This document shows, piece after piece, positions 37,330 to 45,500 of a stretch of DNA of 64,000 bases (positions are counted from its first letter, which is position 1; each line of letters opens with the position of its first letter). The notes under the pieces were generated by a model, which was given only the letters and a program-made list of their open reading frames with translations, ran no database searches and was not told where the DNA came from. Position numbers and translations under genes: made by a program. The stretch comes from CAVRRZ01 sp963723745 (GTDB taxonomy: Bacteria > Actinomycetota > Actinomycetes > Mycobacteriales > Geodermatophilaceae). The stretch covers positions 124,001 to 188,000 of the forward strand of contig CAVRRZ010000002.1 of assembly GCA_963723745.1 (NCBI GenBank), read 5' to 3'.

Positions 37330-38418
37330 TCAGACCGCCGGGGCCGAGGGCGGCAGCCGGGCGGCCCGGCTCGACGTCCAGGTCAGCAACCACTCCAGCG
37401 GACCGCGGCCGACCGTGCGCCGCCAGAGCCAGGCGCCCAGCAGCGCCGCACCCGCGAACCACGCCCAGGTGCCGGCGCCGCGGGCAGCTTCCGGGGCGAC
37501 GTCCATGAGCACCCGGATCGCGACCACGTGCACCGTGTAGACGGTCAGCGCCAGCGCGCCGACCGCGGCCGGCGGGGCGGTGACGGCGGGCAGCCGGTCG
37601 GCCAGCACGAGGCAGGCCGCGACGACGAGGACGGCGACCCCGGTCGAGCCCACCATCTCGAACGTGGTGCCGCTGTGCGGCTCGGCCCCGGTGAGCCACC
37701 GGCCGGCGAAGGATCCCAGCGGCGCGGAGAAGCCCGCCTCGGGTCCGTCCGCGGGCACCCCGCCCGCGAGGAGCTGCGTGCTGAGCCAGCCTCCGCCGTA
37801 GCCGACGATCGCCGCCACCGCGCCGGCCGTCGCGAGATGGCCCCGGACCCGGGCAGAGCCCAGATCCAGCCGGCCCACGGCGAGGCCGACCAGCACGAAC
37901 GCGAGCCACAGGACCGCCGGATAGGTGCCGGTCACGGCGAGCTCGGCGAGCGTCCCGTGCTCCTTCCCGGCCCACGTGAGCCACTGGCCGAGGACCAGGA
38001 CGAGGGGTGGGCCGACTCCGGCGATCGTGGCGGCGAGCAGCAGCAGGCGGCGTGCCGGCCAGCGCAGGAAGGGCAGGACCAGCACGAACAGCAGCCCGTA
38101 GACGCCCAGGATGACCGCGACGAACGTGTTCAGCTCCGTGAGGGCCACACCGATCGCGAACACCCACATCGCCCGGATGCAGATGCGCAGCCGGACCCGG
38201 GACAGCTCCGTGCCCGACGGTGGCCGGGTGCGCCCCGACAGCAGCGCCACCGAGATGCCGGCCAGTGTCGCGAACAGGATCGACGGGCGCCCGTCGACCA
38301 CGGCGATCCAGCTGCGCGGGTCGAGCGCGAGATCCCCGCCGATCCGCATGTGCGCGGCGAACATGCCGAGGACGGCCAGGCCGCGGGCCAGGTCGAGCCC
38401 GGCGACGCGGGCGGTCAC
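37330..38418 (-). CDS. Multi-pass membrane protein, DUF418/heparan N-acetyltransferase-like
   Basis: A 362-residue protein with about ten hydrophobic helices. The N-terminus has GLDLARGLAVLGMFAAHM, the signature of the YeiB/DUF418 and DUF1624 acyltransferase-like families, where the final His is conserved. Further helices include VDGRPSILFATLAGISVALL, GVYGLLFVLVLPFL and LTVYTVHVVAIRVLMD. The C-terminus is basic and Pro/Ala-rich. Such proteins may transfer acyl groups across the membrane; the substrate is unknown. It lies between pdxS and pdxT in the same direction and could be cotranscribed. The frame is intact. Confidence 0.75.
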   Translation of the reverse strand: MTARVAGLDLARGLAVLGMFAAHMRIGGDLALDPRSWIAVVDGRPSILFATLAGISVALLSGRTRPPSGTELSRVRLRICIRAMWVFAIGVALTELNTFVAVILGVYGLLFVLVLPFLRWPARRLLLLAATIAGVGPPLVLVLGQWLTWAGKEHGTLAELAVTGTYPAVLWLAFVLVGLAVGRLDLGSARVRGHLATAGAVAAIVGYGGGWLSTQLLAGGVPADGPEAGFSAPLGSFAGRWLTGAEPHSGTTFEMVGSTGVAVLVVAACLVLADRLPAVTAPPAAVGALALTVYTVHVVAIRVLMDVAPEAARGAGTWAWFAGAALLGAWLWRRTVGRGPLEWLLTWTSSRAARLPPSAPAV

Positions 38419-38437
38419 CGCCGGGACGACACGCAGG

Positions 38438-39358
38438 TCACCAGCCGCGGGTGGCGAACCGCTCGCTCTCAGGCAGTGTCGCGACGTTGATGCCGACCAT
38501 CGGCTCGCCCAGTCCGCGGGAGACCTTCGCGATCACGTCGGGGTCGTCGTGGAACGTCGTGGCCTGCACGATCGCAGCCGCCCGCTGCGCCGGGTCGCCG
38601 GACTTGAAGATGCCGGAGCCGACGAAGACACCCTCGGCGCCGAGCTGCATCATCATCGCCGCGTCGGCCGGGGTGGCGATGCCGCCGGCCGTGAAGAGGA
38701 CGACGGGCAGCTTGCCCAGCCGGGCGACCTCGACAATCAGGTCGTACGGCGCGCGCAGCTCCTTGGCCGCCACGTAGAGCTCGGTCTCGTCGAGAGTGCC
38801 CAGGCGGGCGATGCCGGCGCGGATGGCGCGCATGTGCCGGGTGGCCTCGACGACGTTGCCGGTGCCTGCCTCGCCCTTGGAACGGATCATCGCCGCGCCC
38901 TCGGAGATGCGGCGCAGCGCCTCGCCGAGGTCGGTGGCGCCGCAGACGAACGGCACGGTGAAGTCGCGCTTGGCGATGTGGTGGGCCTCGTCGGCCGGGG
39001 TGAGCACCTCGGACTCGTCGATGTAGTCGACCCCGAGGCTCTGCAGCACCTGAGCCTCGACGAAGTGGCCGATGCGGGCCTTGGCCATCACCGGGATCGA
39101 GACGGCGCCGATGATGCCCTCGATCATGTCCGGGTCGCTCATGCGCGCGATGCCGCCCTGAGCGCGGATGTCGGCGGGCACCCGCTCGAGCGCCATGACC
39201 GCGACGGCCCCCGCGTCCTCGGCGATCTTCGCCTGCTCCGGGGTGACGACGTCCATGATGACGCCGCCCTTGAGCTGCTCGGCCATGCCGCGCTTGACGG
39301 CGTCACCGCCCGTCAGCGGGGCGGTGGAGGTCTGGGCGGTGTCGTTCTGGGGAGCCAC
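38438..39358 (-). CDS. pdxS: Pyridoxal 5'-phosphate synthase lyase subunit PdxS
   Basis: The synthase subunit building PLP from ribose 5-phosphate, glyceraldehyde 3-phosphate and ammonia. GTG 39358 (GAGG upstream) gives 306 residues. The TIM barrel has GGVIMDVVTPEQAKIAEDAG with Asp36, the Schiff-base Lys93 in VMAKARIGHF, Lys161 in MIRSKGEAGTG, and the phosphate-binding FTAGGIATPADAAMMMQLGA. The C-terminal tail ends ERFATRGW, conserved in actinobacteria. PLP made here would serve, among others, the class III aminotransferases of the accessory island. The frame is intact. Confidence 0.97.
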   Translation of the reverse strand: MAPQNDTAQTSTAPLTGGDAVKRGMAEQLKGGVIMDVVTPEQAKIAEDAGAVAVMALERVPADIRAQGGIARMSDPDMIEGIIGAVSIPVMAKARIGHFVEAQVLQSLGVDYIDESEVLTPADEAHHIAKRDFTVPFVCGATDLGEALRRISEGAAMIRSKGEAGTGNVVEATRHMRAIRAGIARLGTLDETELYVAAKELRAPYDLIVEVARLGKLPVVLFTAGGIATPADAAMMMQLGAEGVFVGSGIFKSGDPAQRAAAIVQATTFHDDPDVIAKVSRGLGEPMVGINVATLPESERFATRGW

Positions 39359-39410
39359 GGGTTGCTGCCTCGTATCGGTGGAGCGAACAGGACTTCTCAT
39401 GGTACGGCCG

Positions 39411-39959
39411 TCAGCGGACCGGCCGACCGGGCCCGTCCGCGCTGCTCGCCACCCCGTCGACGCGGTCGTCGATGTCGAAGTACCGCGGCAGCGGATGCCG
39501 GGCGTGCAGCCGGAGGAGTCGGGGCAGTCGTCGGCCGCGCAGGTCGCGCAGGTCACGGACGGCGTCGTTGTAGAAGCGCCGCGACAGCGTGACCCGGGTG
39601 GCCGTGCCCGCGAGGTCCTCGCGGAAGGCCGCCGGCACCCCGGGCAGCTCCGGCGGCAGGTCGCGCAGTTCACGGCCCAGCAGGTTCTCCGCCGTCTCGC
39701 GGTCACCGTCCCCCGGGTCGCGGGCGTCCGCGGCGAACACGGCCAGGTAGGACGCCTGCGGCACTCCGATGCAGGTCGGGTACTTCTCGGCCAGTTCCTC
39801 GGCGAGGCCGGCGCGGCGCTGCAACTGGGTGTCGAGCGCGGTCCAGGCGCGGGCGACCCGGTGCTCGAGCCGTCGCAGCCGGGTGAGCAGCCACGCCGTC
39901 CAGAGGAGGAGCAGCAGGACGAGGCCGGCCGCGATCCACAACCAGGCCTCGGGCGTCAC
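39411..39959 (-). CDS. LemA-like membrane protein
   Basis: A 182-residue protein with an N-terminal helix (WLWIAAGLVLLLLLWTAWLL), followed by LRRLEHRVARAWTALDTQLQ and RRAGLAEEL, as in LemA proteins (long helices after a membrane anchor). The LemA C-terminal consensus FNxAVRxYN...FP is recognisable as RRFYNDAVRDLRDLRG, and PRYFDID matches the usual end. The tail is Gly/Asp-rich. The middle is shorter and more divergent than standard LemA. It lies between pimA and pdxS, where Mycobacterium has a NUDIX gene. Function unknown. The frame is intact. Confidence 0.7.
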   Translation of the reverse strand: MTPEAWLWIAAGLVLLLLLWTAWLLTRLRRLEHRVARAWTALDTQLQRRAGLAEELAEKYPTCIGVPQASYLAVFAADARDPGDGDRETAENLLGRELRDLPPELPGVPAAFREDLAGTATRVTLSRRFYNDAVRDLRDLRGRRLPRLLRLHARHPLPRYFDIDDRVDGVASSADGPGRPVR

Positions 39960-39970
39960 GGGGCGTCAGG

Positions 39971-41179
39971 TTAGCGGCGAACGCGGCGCCAGAGGGACGA
40001 CGCCGCGTCGGGGGGCGGCGGATCCAGGGGCAGGTCGTCGTCCTCGATCGCGGTGACGCCTCCCCCGCCGGGCGCGGCCACGGTCTCGTAGACAGCCAGG
40101 ATCCGCCGCGCGACGACCTCCCAGTCGTACGCGGCCGCGACCCGCGCGCCGCGGGCGGAGAGCTGCGCGCGGCGCTCGGGGTCGGCCAGCAGATCGCCGA
40201 GGGCGCGGGCCAACGCGGCGGGGTTGCCGCGCGGCACGAGGATGCCGGCCGTGCCGCCCTCGAGCACCGAGGCGAAGGAGTCGAGGTCGCTGGCCACGAT
40301 CGGGGCACCGGCGGCCAGGGCCTCGATGAGGATGATCCCGAAGGACTCCCCGAGCAGGTTCGGCGCGCAGTACACGTCCACCGAGCGGAGGAACGCGGCC
40401 TTGTCCGCCTCGGACAGCTCGCCGAGCAGCGCCACGTGCGGCCGGAGGTCCTCTCCCACCAGCCGGCCGAGCTCGGCGGCGTCGCCCCGACCGGCGACGA
40501 GCAGCTGCGCGCCGGGGCGCGTGCGCACGACGCGGCGCATGGCGTCCAGCAGCACCGGGAGCCCCTTGCGCGGCTCGTCGTACCGGCCGAGGAAGCCGAT
40601 GGTGGGCCCGTCGACCCCCCGGGTGTGGCCGGGCAAGGTGGGGCCCTCCGCGAACGGCCGTACGTGCACGCCGTTGGGGATGATCACGGCGTCACCGCCG
40701 AGGTGCTCGACCTGCAGCCGGCGGGCGAAGTCCGACACCGCGATCCGGCCGGTGATCTTCTCCAGCCACGGCTGGGTCCAGGGGCCGACGGCGGCCAGCC
40801 ACTTCGAGCGTGTCGACGCGGCGTGGAAGGTGGCCACGATGGGGCCCTTGGCGATCATGCACACCAGCAGGGACACCGACGGGGACGCCGGCTCGTGTAC
40901 GTGGACCACGTCGAAGCGGCCGTTCTTCAGCCAGCGGCGCACCCGCGTGGCCGACACCGGGCCGAACTGCCAGCTGGCCATGGAGCCGTTGTAGGGCACG
41001 GGCACCGCTCGGCCGGCGAAGGTGATCCGGTCGTCCTGCAACGACTCCTCCCGCTCTGCGGGAGTGAGGATCTGGACGTGGTGGCCGAGGCCGCGCAGCG
41101 TCTCGGCGAGGTCGCGGACGTGGTACTGGACACCGCCGGGGACGTCCCAGTGGTAGGGGCAGACCAGGCCGATCCGCAT
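39971..41179 (-). CDS. pimA: Phosphatidylinositol mannosyltransferase PimA
   Basis: GT4-family glycosyltransferase that transfers mannose from GDP-Man to phosphatidylinositol on the inner face of the membrane. ATG 41179 starts MRIGLVCPYHWDVPGGVQYH, nearly the mycobacterial sequence. The membrane-binding amphipathic region and VVHVHEPASPSVS follow. The GDP-Man site has LGRYDEPRKG, and the EX7E motif is GESFGIILIEALAAGAP. The product has 402 residues; the last 30 are a Pro/Asp-rich tail ending in WRRVRR. Its ATG overlaps the acyltransferase stop by one base (TGATG), so the pgsA-acyltransferase-pimA set is one operon. Confidence 0.95.
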   Translation of the reverse strand: MRIGLVCPYHWDVPGGVQYHVRDLAETLRGLGHHVQILTPAEREESLQDDRITFAGRAVPVPYNGSMASWQFGPVSATRVRRWLKNGRFDVVHVHEPASPSVSLLVCMIAKGPIVATFHAASTRSKWLAAVGPWTQPWLEKITGRIAVSDFARRLQVEHLGGDAVIIPNGVHVRPFAEGPTLPGHTRGVDGPTIGFLGRYDEPRKGLPVLLDAMRRVVRTRPGAQLLVAGRGDAAELGRLVGEDLRPHVALLGELSEADKAAFLRSVDVYCAPNLLGESFGIILIEALAAGAPIVASDLDSFASVLEGGTAGILVPRGNPAALARALGDLLADPERRAQLSARGARVAAAYDWEVVARRILAVYETVAAPGGGGVTAIEDDDLPLDPPPPDAASSLWRRVRR

Positions 41180-42177
41180 CAGCGCCGCCCGCCGGCCGCG
41201 CCCCGGGCGCGCCCCTCCGGCGGATCCGACCTGGGAGCGTCGGCCGGCACGTCGGACCAGATGCGGCCGAGCATGTGCCAGTCCTCGGGCCGTTCGGCGA
41301 TCGTCGTCGCGAAGGCGTCGGCCAGCGACTGGGTGGCGACGGTGAGCCGGTCGCGCAGCCGCAGCGCCGGGTCCGGCCGGACCTCCGGGTGCACGACCAG
41401 TCGCCAGCCCGCGCCGTCGAACTGGCAGACCGCCGGGATCAGCGCGGCACCGGTCTGGTCCGCGAGCAGCGCCGGCCCCGCGGGCATGGTGGTCGGCCGG
41501 TCGAAGAACCGCACCGGGACCCCGCTGCCCCCGAAGTCGCGGTCGGACACCAGGCAGGTGGACCCGCCGCCGGCTACCCACTCGCGCAGCACCACCGAGC
41601 TGGGCCGTTCCCCGCCGGTCAGCGGAAGGACCCGCATGCCCAGCGACTCGCGGTAGGCGAGGAAACGCCGGTACAGGGACTCGGGTTCGAGCCGCTCCGC
41701 GACGGTCAGGAAGGGCCCACCGAGCCAGTCGATGAACCAGACGCCGGCAGCGTCCCAGTTGCCGCTGTGCGGCAGGGCGATGACGATGCCGCGCCCCTCG
41801 CTGCGGGCCCGCTCCAGGTGCTCGACACCCGGGACGACCGACCCGGCCACGATCCGGTCGGTGCCGAGCGTGGGCAACCGGAACGCCTCCTGCCAGTACC
41901 GGGCGTAGGAGCTCATCGCGCGCGCCGTGAGCTCGTCGAGTCCGGGCTCGTCGAGCTTGCCGCCGGTGGCCACCCGCAGGTTGGCGCGCAGCTGCCGCAC
42001 CCCGCGCCCGTCGCGTCGTCCTGCGGTGCGGCCCACCAGGTCGAACGCCCCACGCGCGACCGGCTCGGGCAGCATCCGGACCGCGTGCCAGCCGGCCGCG
42101 AAGCCCAGGTCCGTGACGCGCGCGCTCAGCCGGGACCGGAGGCCGGCGGACACGGCCGGCGGCGGTGCGTCGCTCAC
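41179..42177 (-). CDS. Phosphatidylinositol mannoside acyltransferase (PatA-like)
   Basis: LPLAT-fold acyltransferase that acylates PIM1/PIM2, equivalent to mycobacterial PatA. GTG 42177 overlaps the pgsA stop (GTGA) and gives 332 residues. The catalytic HX4D motif is visible in IALPHSGNWDAAG, with upstream YARYWQEAFRLP and downstream STCLVSDRDFGGSGVPVRFF, which resembles the substrate site of HtrB-type enzymes. The C-terminus has PEDWHMLGRIWSDV. The neighbours pgsA and pimA strongly support the role. The last 20 residues are basic and Gly-rich. Confidence 0.92.
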   Translation of the reverse strand: MSDAPPPAVSAGLRSRLSARVTDLGFAAGWHAVRMLPEPVARGAFDLVGRTAGRRDGRGVRQLRANLRVATGGKLDEPGLDELTARAMSSYARYWQEAFRLPTLGTDRIVAGSVVPGVEHLERARSEGRGIVIALPHSGNWDAAGVWFIDWLGGPFLTVAERLEPESLYRRFLAYRESLGMRVLPLTGGERPSSVVLREWVAGGGSTCLVSDRDFGGSGVPVRFFDRPTTMPAGPALLADQTGAALIPAVCQFDGAGWRLVVHPEVRPDPALRLRDRLTVATQSLADAFATTIAERPEDWHMLGRIWSDVPADAPRSDPPEGRARGAAGGRR

Positions 42178-42812
42178 GGCGCCGGGGGCGCCGGCGGGGA
42201 GGCCGACGGCAGGCCGCTGCTGCCCCGGCGGACGGCGAGGAAGCGCTGGACGACCGTGACCGCGCTGCCGACCAGAAGCAGCCACAGCGTGACGTGCAGG
42301 GCGTACGGGATGCCCAGCCCGGTGAAGCCCGTGCCGACGAGCACGAGGACGAGCCGCTCGGTGCGCTCCACCAGCCCGACGTCGCAGCGCAGGCCCACGC
42401 CCTCGGCTCGGGCCTTCACGTACGAGGTCAGCACGCCGAGCACCAGGCACAGCAGCGCGAGCAGCACCAGCAGCCGGTTGTCGCCGGCCCCGGAGAACCA
42501 CCAGACCAGCGCGCCGAAGATCGCGGCGTCGGCCGCCCGGTCCCCCACCGAGTCGAGCACCGCGCCGAACACGGAGCCGCCGCCGCGCGCGCGGGCCAGC
42601 GCCCCGTCGAGCATGTCCAGCAGCACGAAGACGGTGACCGCGAACGCGCCCCAGAACAGGATCCCGTTGCCGATGAGAAGCACGGCAGCGGCGACGGAAC
42701 CCACCGTGCCGGTGACGGTGACGGCGTCGGGCGTGACGCCCGCCCGGGCCAGCCGGTTCACGACCGGGGCGACGACCCGACCGACCAGTGGTCGCGCGGA
42801 GGCGCTGCGCAC
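42174..42812 (-). CDS. pgsA: CDP-alcohol phosphatidyltransferase (phosphatidylinositol phosphate synthase type)
   Basis: A membrane enzyme of 212 residues with six predicted helices that joins CDP-diacylglycerol to an inositol phosphate. The CDP-OH-P motif (DGx2ARx8Gx3Dx3D) is present in LDGALARARGGGSVFGAVLD followed by SVGDRAAD. The N-terminus has LVNRLxRAGVTPDAVTV-type features (RLARAGVTPDAVTVTGTVGS). Position between the HIT gene and the PatA-like gene, as in Mycobacterium, supports PIP synthase rather than PGP synthase. The start is ATG 42812, one base after the HIT stop. The C-terminal tail is Ser/Pro/Ala-rich. Confidence 0.93.
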   Translation of the reverse strand: MRSASARPLVGRVVAPVVNRLARAGVTPDAVTVTGTVGSVAAAVLLIGNGILFWGAFAVTVFVLLDMLDGALARARGGGSVFGAVLDSVGDRAADAAIFGALVWWFSGAGDNRLLVLLALLCLVLGVLTSYVKARAEGVGLRCDVGLVERTERLVLVLVGTGFTGLGIPYALHVTLWLLLVGSAVTVVQRFLAVRRGSSGLPSASPPAPPAP

Positions 42813-42813
42813 G

Positions 42814-43365
42814 TCAGGCCTCCCGGGTGAGCGGTGGTGCGGCGGCTCGGTCCTCGGCCCACGCCTCGGCGAGCAGGTCGCGGGTCTCCGCCAGGACCTG
42901 CGGCAGCACGCGGGTCAGCCCGATGACGGGCATGAAGTTGGTGTCGCCACCCCAGCGGGGCACCGCGTGCTGGTGCAGATGGTCGGCGATGCCGGCGCCG
43001 GCGACCGACCCCTGGTTCATCCCGATGTTGAACCCGTGGGCGCCGCTGACCTGCCGGACGACCCGCATGGCGGTCTGGGTGAACGCGCCGAGTTCGGCCA
43101 CCTCGTCGGCGGTCAGGTCGGTGTAGTCGGGCACGTGCCGGTACGGGACCAGCATCAGGTGACCGGCGTTGTACGGGTAGAGGTTGAGCACCGCGTACAC
43201 GCTCGCCCCCCGGGCGACGATCAGGCCGTCCTCGTCGGTGCTCGTCGGGATGACGCAGAACGGGCAGTCGTGCGCGCCCGTGGGCTTGCCCGCTCCCCGG
43301 ATGTAGGCCATCCGGTAGGGCGTCCACAGGTGCTCGAAGGCCTCCGTCGGGCCGCCCTGGCTCAT
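42814..43365 (-). CDS. HIT-domain protein (AP4A phosphorylase/hydrolase-like)
   Basis: A 183-residue histidine-triad nucleotide-binding protein, like the Mycobacterium protein next to thrS that splits diadenosine tetraphosphate. The ATG overlaps the thrS stop (ATGA). A Cys pair is visible in HDCPFC near residue 32. The core has LNLYPYNAGHLMLVPYRHV and FNIGMNQGSVAGAGIADHLH, with the triad HLHQHAVPRW. ThrS and other synthetases make AP4A as a by-product, which fits the coupling. The frame is intact. Confidence 0.92.
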   Translation of the reverse strand: MSQGGPTEAFEHLWTPYRMAYIRGAGKPTGAHDCPFCVIPTSTDEDGLIVARGASVYAVLNLYPYNAGHLMLVPYRHVPDYTDLTADEVAELGAFTQTAMRVVRQVSGAHGFNIGMNQGSVAGAGIADHLHQHAVPRWGGDTNFMPVIGLTRVLPQVLAETRDLLAEAWAEDRAAAPPLTREA

Positions 43366-45407
43366 CCGGCCTCCCGGACCGGCCCCAGCTCGGCCTCGGC
43401 CGTCGGGTCGGCGTTGCGCCGCGCGGCCACCCAGGCCGCGACGTGCGCGACTGCCTGCTCCACGAGCACGCCGTTGCGCTGTGAGCCGTCGCGGTACCGG
43501 AAGGAGACGGCTCCTGCCTCGGCGTCGGTCGCCCCCGCGATGAGCACGAAGGGGATCTTCTGCTTGCTCGCCGTCCGGATCTTCTTCTGCATGCGGTCGT
43601 CGGAGTCGTCGATCTCGACGCGCAGCCCCCGGGCCCGCAGCTTCAGCGCGACGTCCTGGAGGTAGAGCACCTGCTCGTCGGTGACGGGGATGCCCACGAC
43701 CTGCACCGGCGCGAGCCACGCCGGGAACGCCCCGGCGTAGTGCTCGGTGAGCACGCCGAAGAACCGCTCGATCGAGCCGAACTTGGCCGAGTGGATCATC
43801 ACCGGCTGCGACCGGTCGCCGTCGGGCGTCGTGTACTCCAGGCCGAAGCGGGCGGGCTGGTTGAAGTCGTACTGGATCGTCGACATCTGCCAGGTACGGC
43901 CGATCGCGTCGCGCGCCTGGACCGAGATCTTCGGCCCGTAGTAGGCCGCGCCGCCCGGGTCGGGCACCAGCTCGAGGCCGGTCTCCTTCGCCGCCGCCTC
44001 GAGCACGGCCGTGGCCACGGCCCACTCCTCGTCGGATCCGATGAACTTGTCGGAGTCGTCGCGCGTCGACAGCTCGAGGTAGTAGTCGTCGAGGCCGAAG
44101 TCGCGCAGCAGGCTCAGCACGAACGACAGCAGGTGCCGGATCTCGCCGGGCGCCTGCTCCGGGGTGACGTAGCTGTGCGAGTCGTCCTGGGTGAGGCCAC
44201 GCACGCGGGTGAGGCCGTGGACGACGCCGGACTTCTCGTAGCGGTAGACCGAGCCGAACTCGAAGAACCGCAGGGGCAGCTCGCGGTAGGACCGCCCGCG
44301 CGACCGGAAGATCAGGTTGTGCATCGGGCAGTTCATGGCCTTGAGGTAGTACTTCGAGTTGTCCAGCTCCATGGCCGGGAACATGGTGTCCTCGTAGTAC
44401 GGCAGGTGCCCGGAGGTCTCGAACAGCCCGCCCTTGCTGATGTGCGGGGTGCCGACGTACTCGAAACCTTCCTCGAGGTGCCGGCGGCGGACGTAGTCCT
44501 CCATCTCCCGCTTCACGACCCCGCCCTTGGGGTGGAACACGGCCAGGCCCGAGCCGATCTCGTCGGGGAAGCTGAACAGGTCCAGCTCGGCACCGAGCCG
44601 GCGGTGGTCGCGCCGCTCTGCCTCGGCCAGGTGCTCCAGGTAGGCCTTGTGCGCGTCCTTGCTCTCCCAGGCGGTGCCGTAGATGCGCTGCAGCTGGGGG
44701 TTCTTCTCGCTGCCGCGCCAGTAGGCCGCCGCCGAGCGGGTGAGCGAGAAGGCCGGGATGTTGTTGGTGCGCGGCAGGTGCGGTCCGCGGCACAGGTCGG
44801 TCCAGACGCGCTCGCCGCTGCGCGGGTCGAGGTTGTCGTACATGGTCAGCTGACCGCCGCCGACCTCGACGGACGCACCTTCGGCCGCCTCCTCGGCGTC
44901 GCCGCCACCCTTGAGCGAGATGAGCTCGAGCTTGTACGGCTCGTCGGCCAACTCGGTGCGCGCGTCGGCGTCGCTGATCTCCCGGCGGGCGAAGTTCTGC
45001 CCGGCGCGGACGATCTCGGTCATCTTCTTCTCGAGCGCCTGCAGGTCCTCCGGCGTGAAGGCGCGCTCGGGGTCGAAGTCGTAGTAGAAGCCGTTCTCCA
45101 CCGGCGGGCCGATGCCCAGCCGGGTTCCGGGGAACAGCTCCTGCACGGCCTGCGCCAGCACGTGCGCGGTCGAGTGCCGGATCACCGCGCGCCCGTCGGC
45201 GCTGGCCGCCGGCACCGGCTGCACCTCGGCGTCGGTGTCCGGGGTCCAGGCCAGGTCCCGGAGGTCGCCGGTCGCCAGGTCGCGGACGACGACCGCACCG
45301 TCGGCGCCCTTGAGGGGGACGCCGGCGTCCTTGAGCGCCTGCTGCGCCGTGGTCCCGGCGGGCACCCGGATCGGGGCGACGTCGGGCGGCGAGGAGGGGC
45401 TGGACAC
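43362..45407 (-). CDS. thrS: Threonyl-tRNA synthetase
   Basis: Class IIa synthetase of 681 residues, intact. GTG 45407 has CAGGAGT about 6 bases upstream; the frame open to 45497 is not used. The N-terminal TGS-like domain (IRVPAGTTAQQALKDAG) is followed by the editing domain with RHSTAHVLAQAV (His78/His82). The catalytic core holds the zinc site: Cys in AMNCPMHNL, His in TQDDSHSYV, and HSAKFGSIERFFGVL near the end. The C-terminal anticodon domain is GIPVTDEQVLYLQDVALKL. First gene of the thrS-HIT-pgsA-acyltransferase-pimA run. No T-box was found in the 93-base leader. Confidence 0.98.
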   Translation of the reverse strand: MSSPSSPPDVAPIRVPAGTTAQQALKDAGVPLKGADGAVVVRDLATGDLRDLAWTPDTDAEVQPVPAASADGRAVIRHSTAHVLAQAVQELFPGTRLGIGPPVENGFYYDFDPERAFTPEDLQALEKKMTEIVRAGQNFARREISDADARTELADEPYKLELISLKGGGDAEEAAEGASVEVGGGQLTMYDNLDPRSGERVWTDLCRGPHLPRTNNIPAFSLTRSAAAYWRGSEKNPQLQRIYGTAWESKDAHKAYLEHLAEAERRDHRRLGAELDLFSFPDEIGSGLAVFHPKGGVVKREMEDYVRRRHLEEGFEYVGTPHISKGGLFETSGHLPYYEDTMFPAMELDNSKYYLKAMNCPMHNLIFRSRGRSYRELPLRFFEFGSVYRYEKSGVVHGLTRVRGLTQDDSHSYVTPEQAPGEIRHLLSFVLSLLRDFGLDDYYLELSTRDDSDKFIGSDEEWAVATAVLEAAAKETGLELVPDPGGAAYYGPKISVQARDAIGRTWQMSTIQYDFNQPARFGLEYTTPDGDRSQPVMIHSAKFGSIERFFGVLTEHYAGAFPAWLAPVQVVGIPVTDEQVLYLQDVALKLRARGLRVEIDDSDDRMQKKIRTASKQKIPFVLIAGATDAEAGAVSFRYRDGSQRNGVLVEQAVAHVAAWVAARRNADPTAEAELGPVREAG

Positions 45408-45500
45408 GGGGCACTCCTGGATCGGGACGGCGGCCGGGCCGCGAGGCACGCGGCCCGGCGGGACATCCGCGAGCCTAGTGGGCGCCTCCGGCGGCACGGT

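Noticed and set aside
45408..45500. A T-box or other leader upstream of thrS
   Set aside because: The 93-base spacer shows no specifier-loop or T-box sequence and no convincing alternative hairpins.
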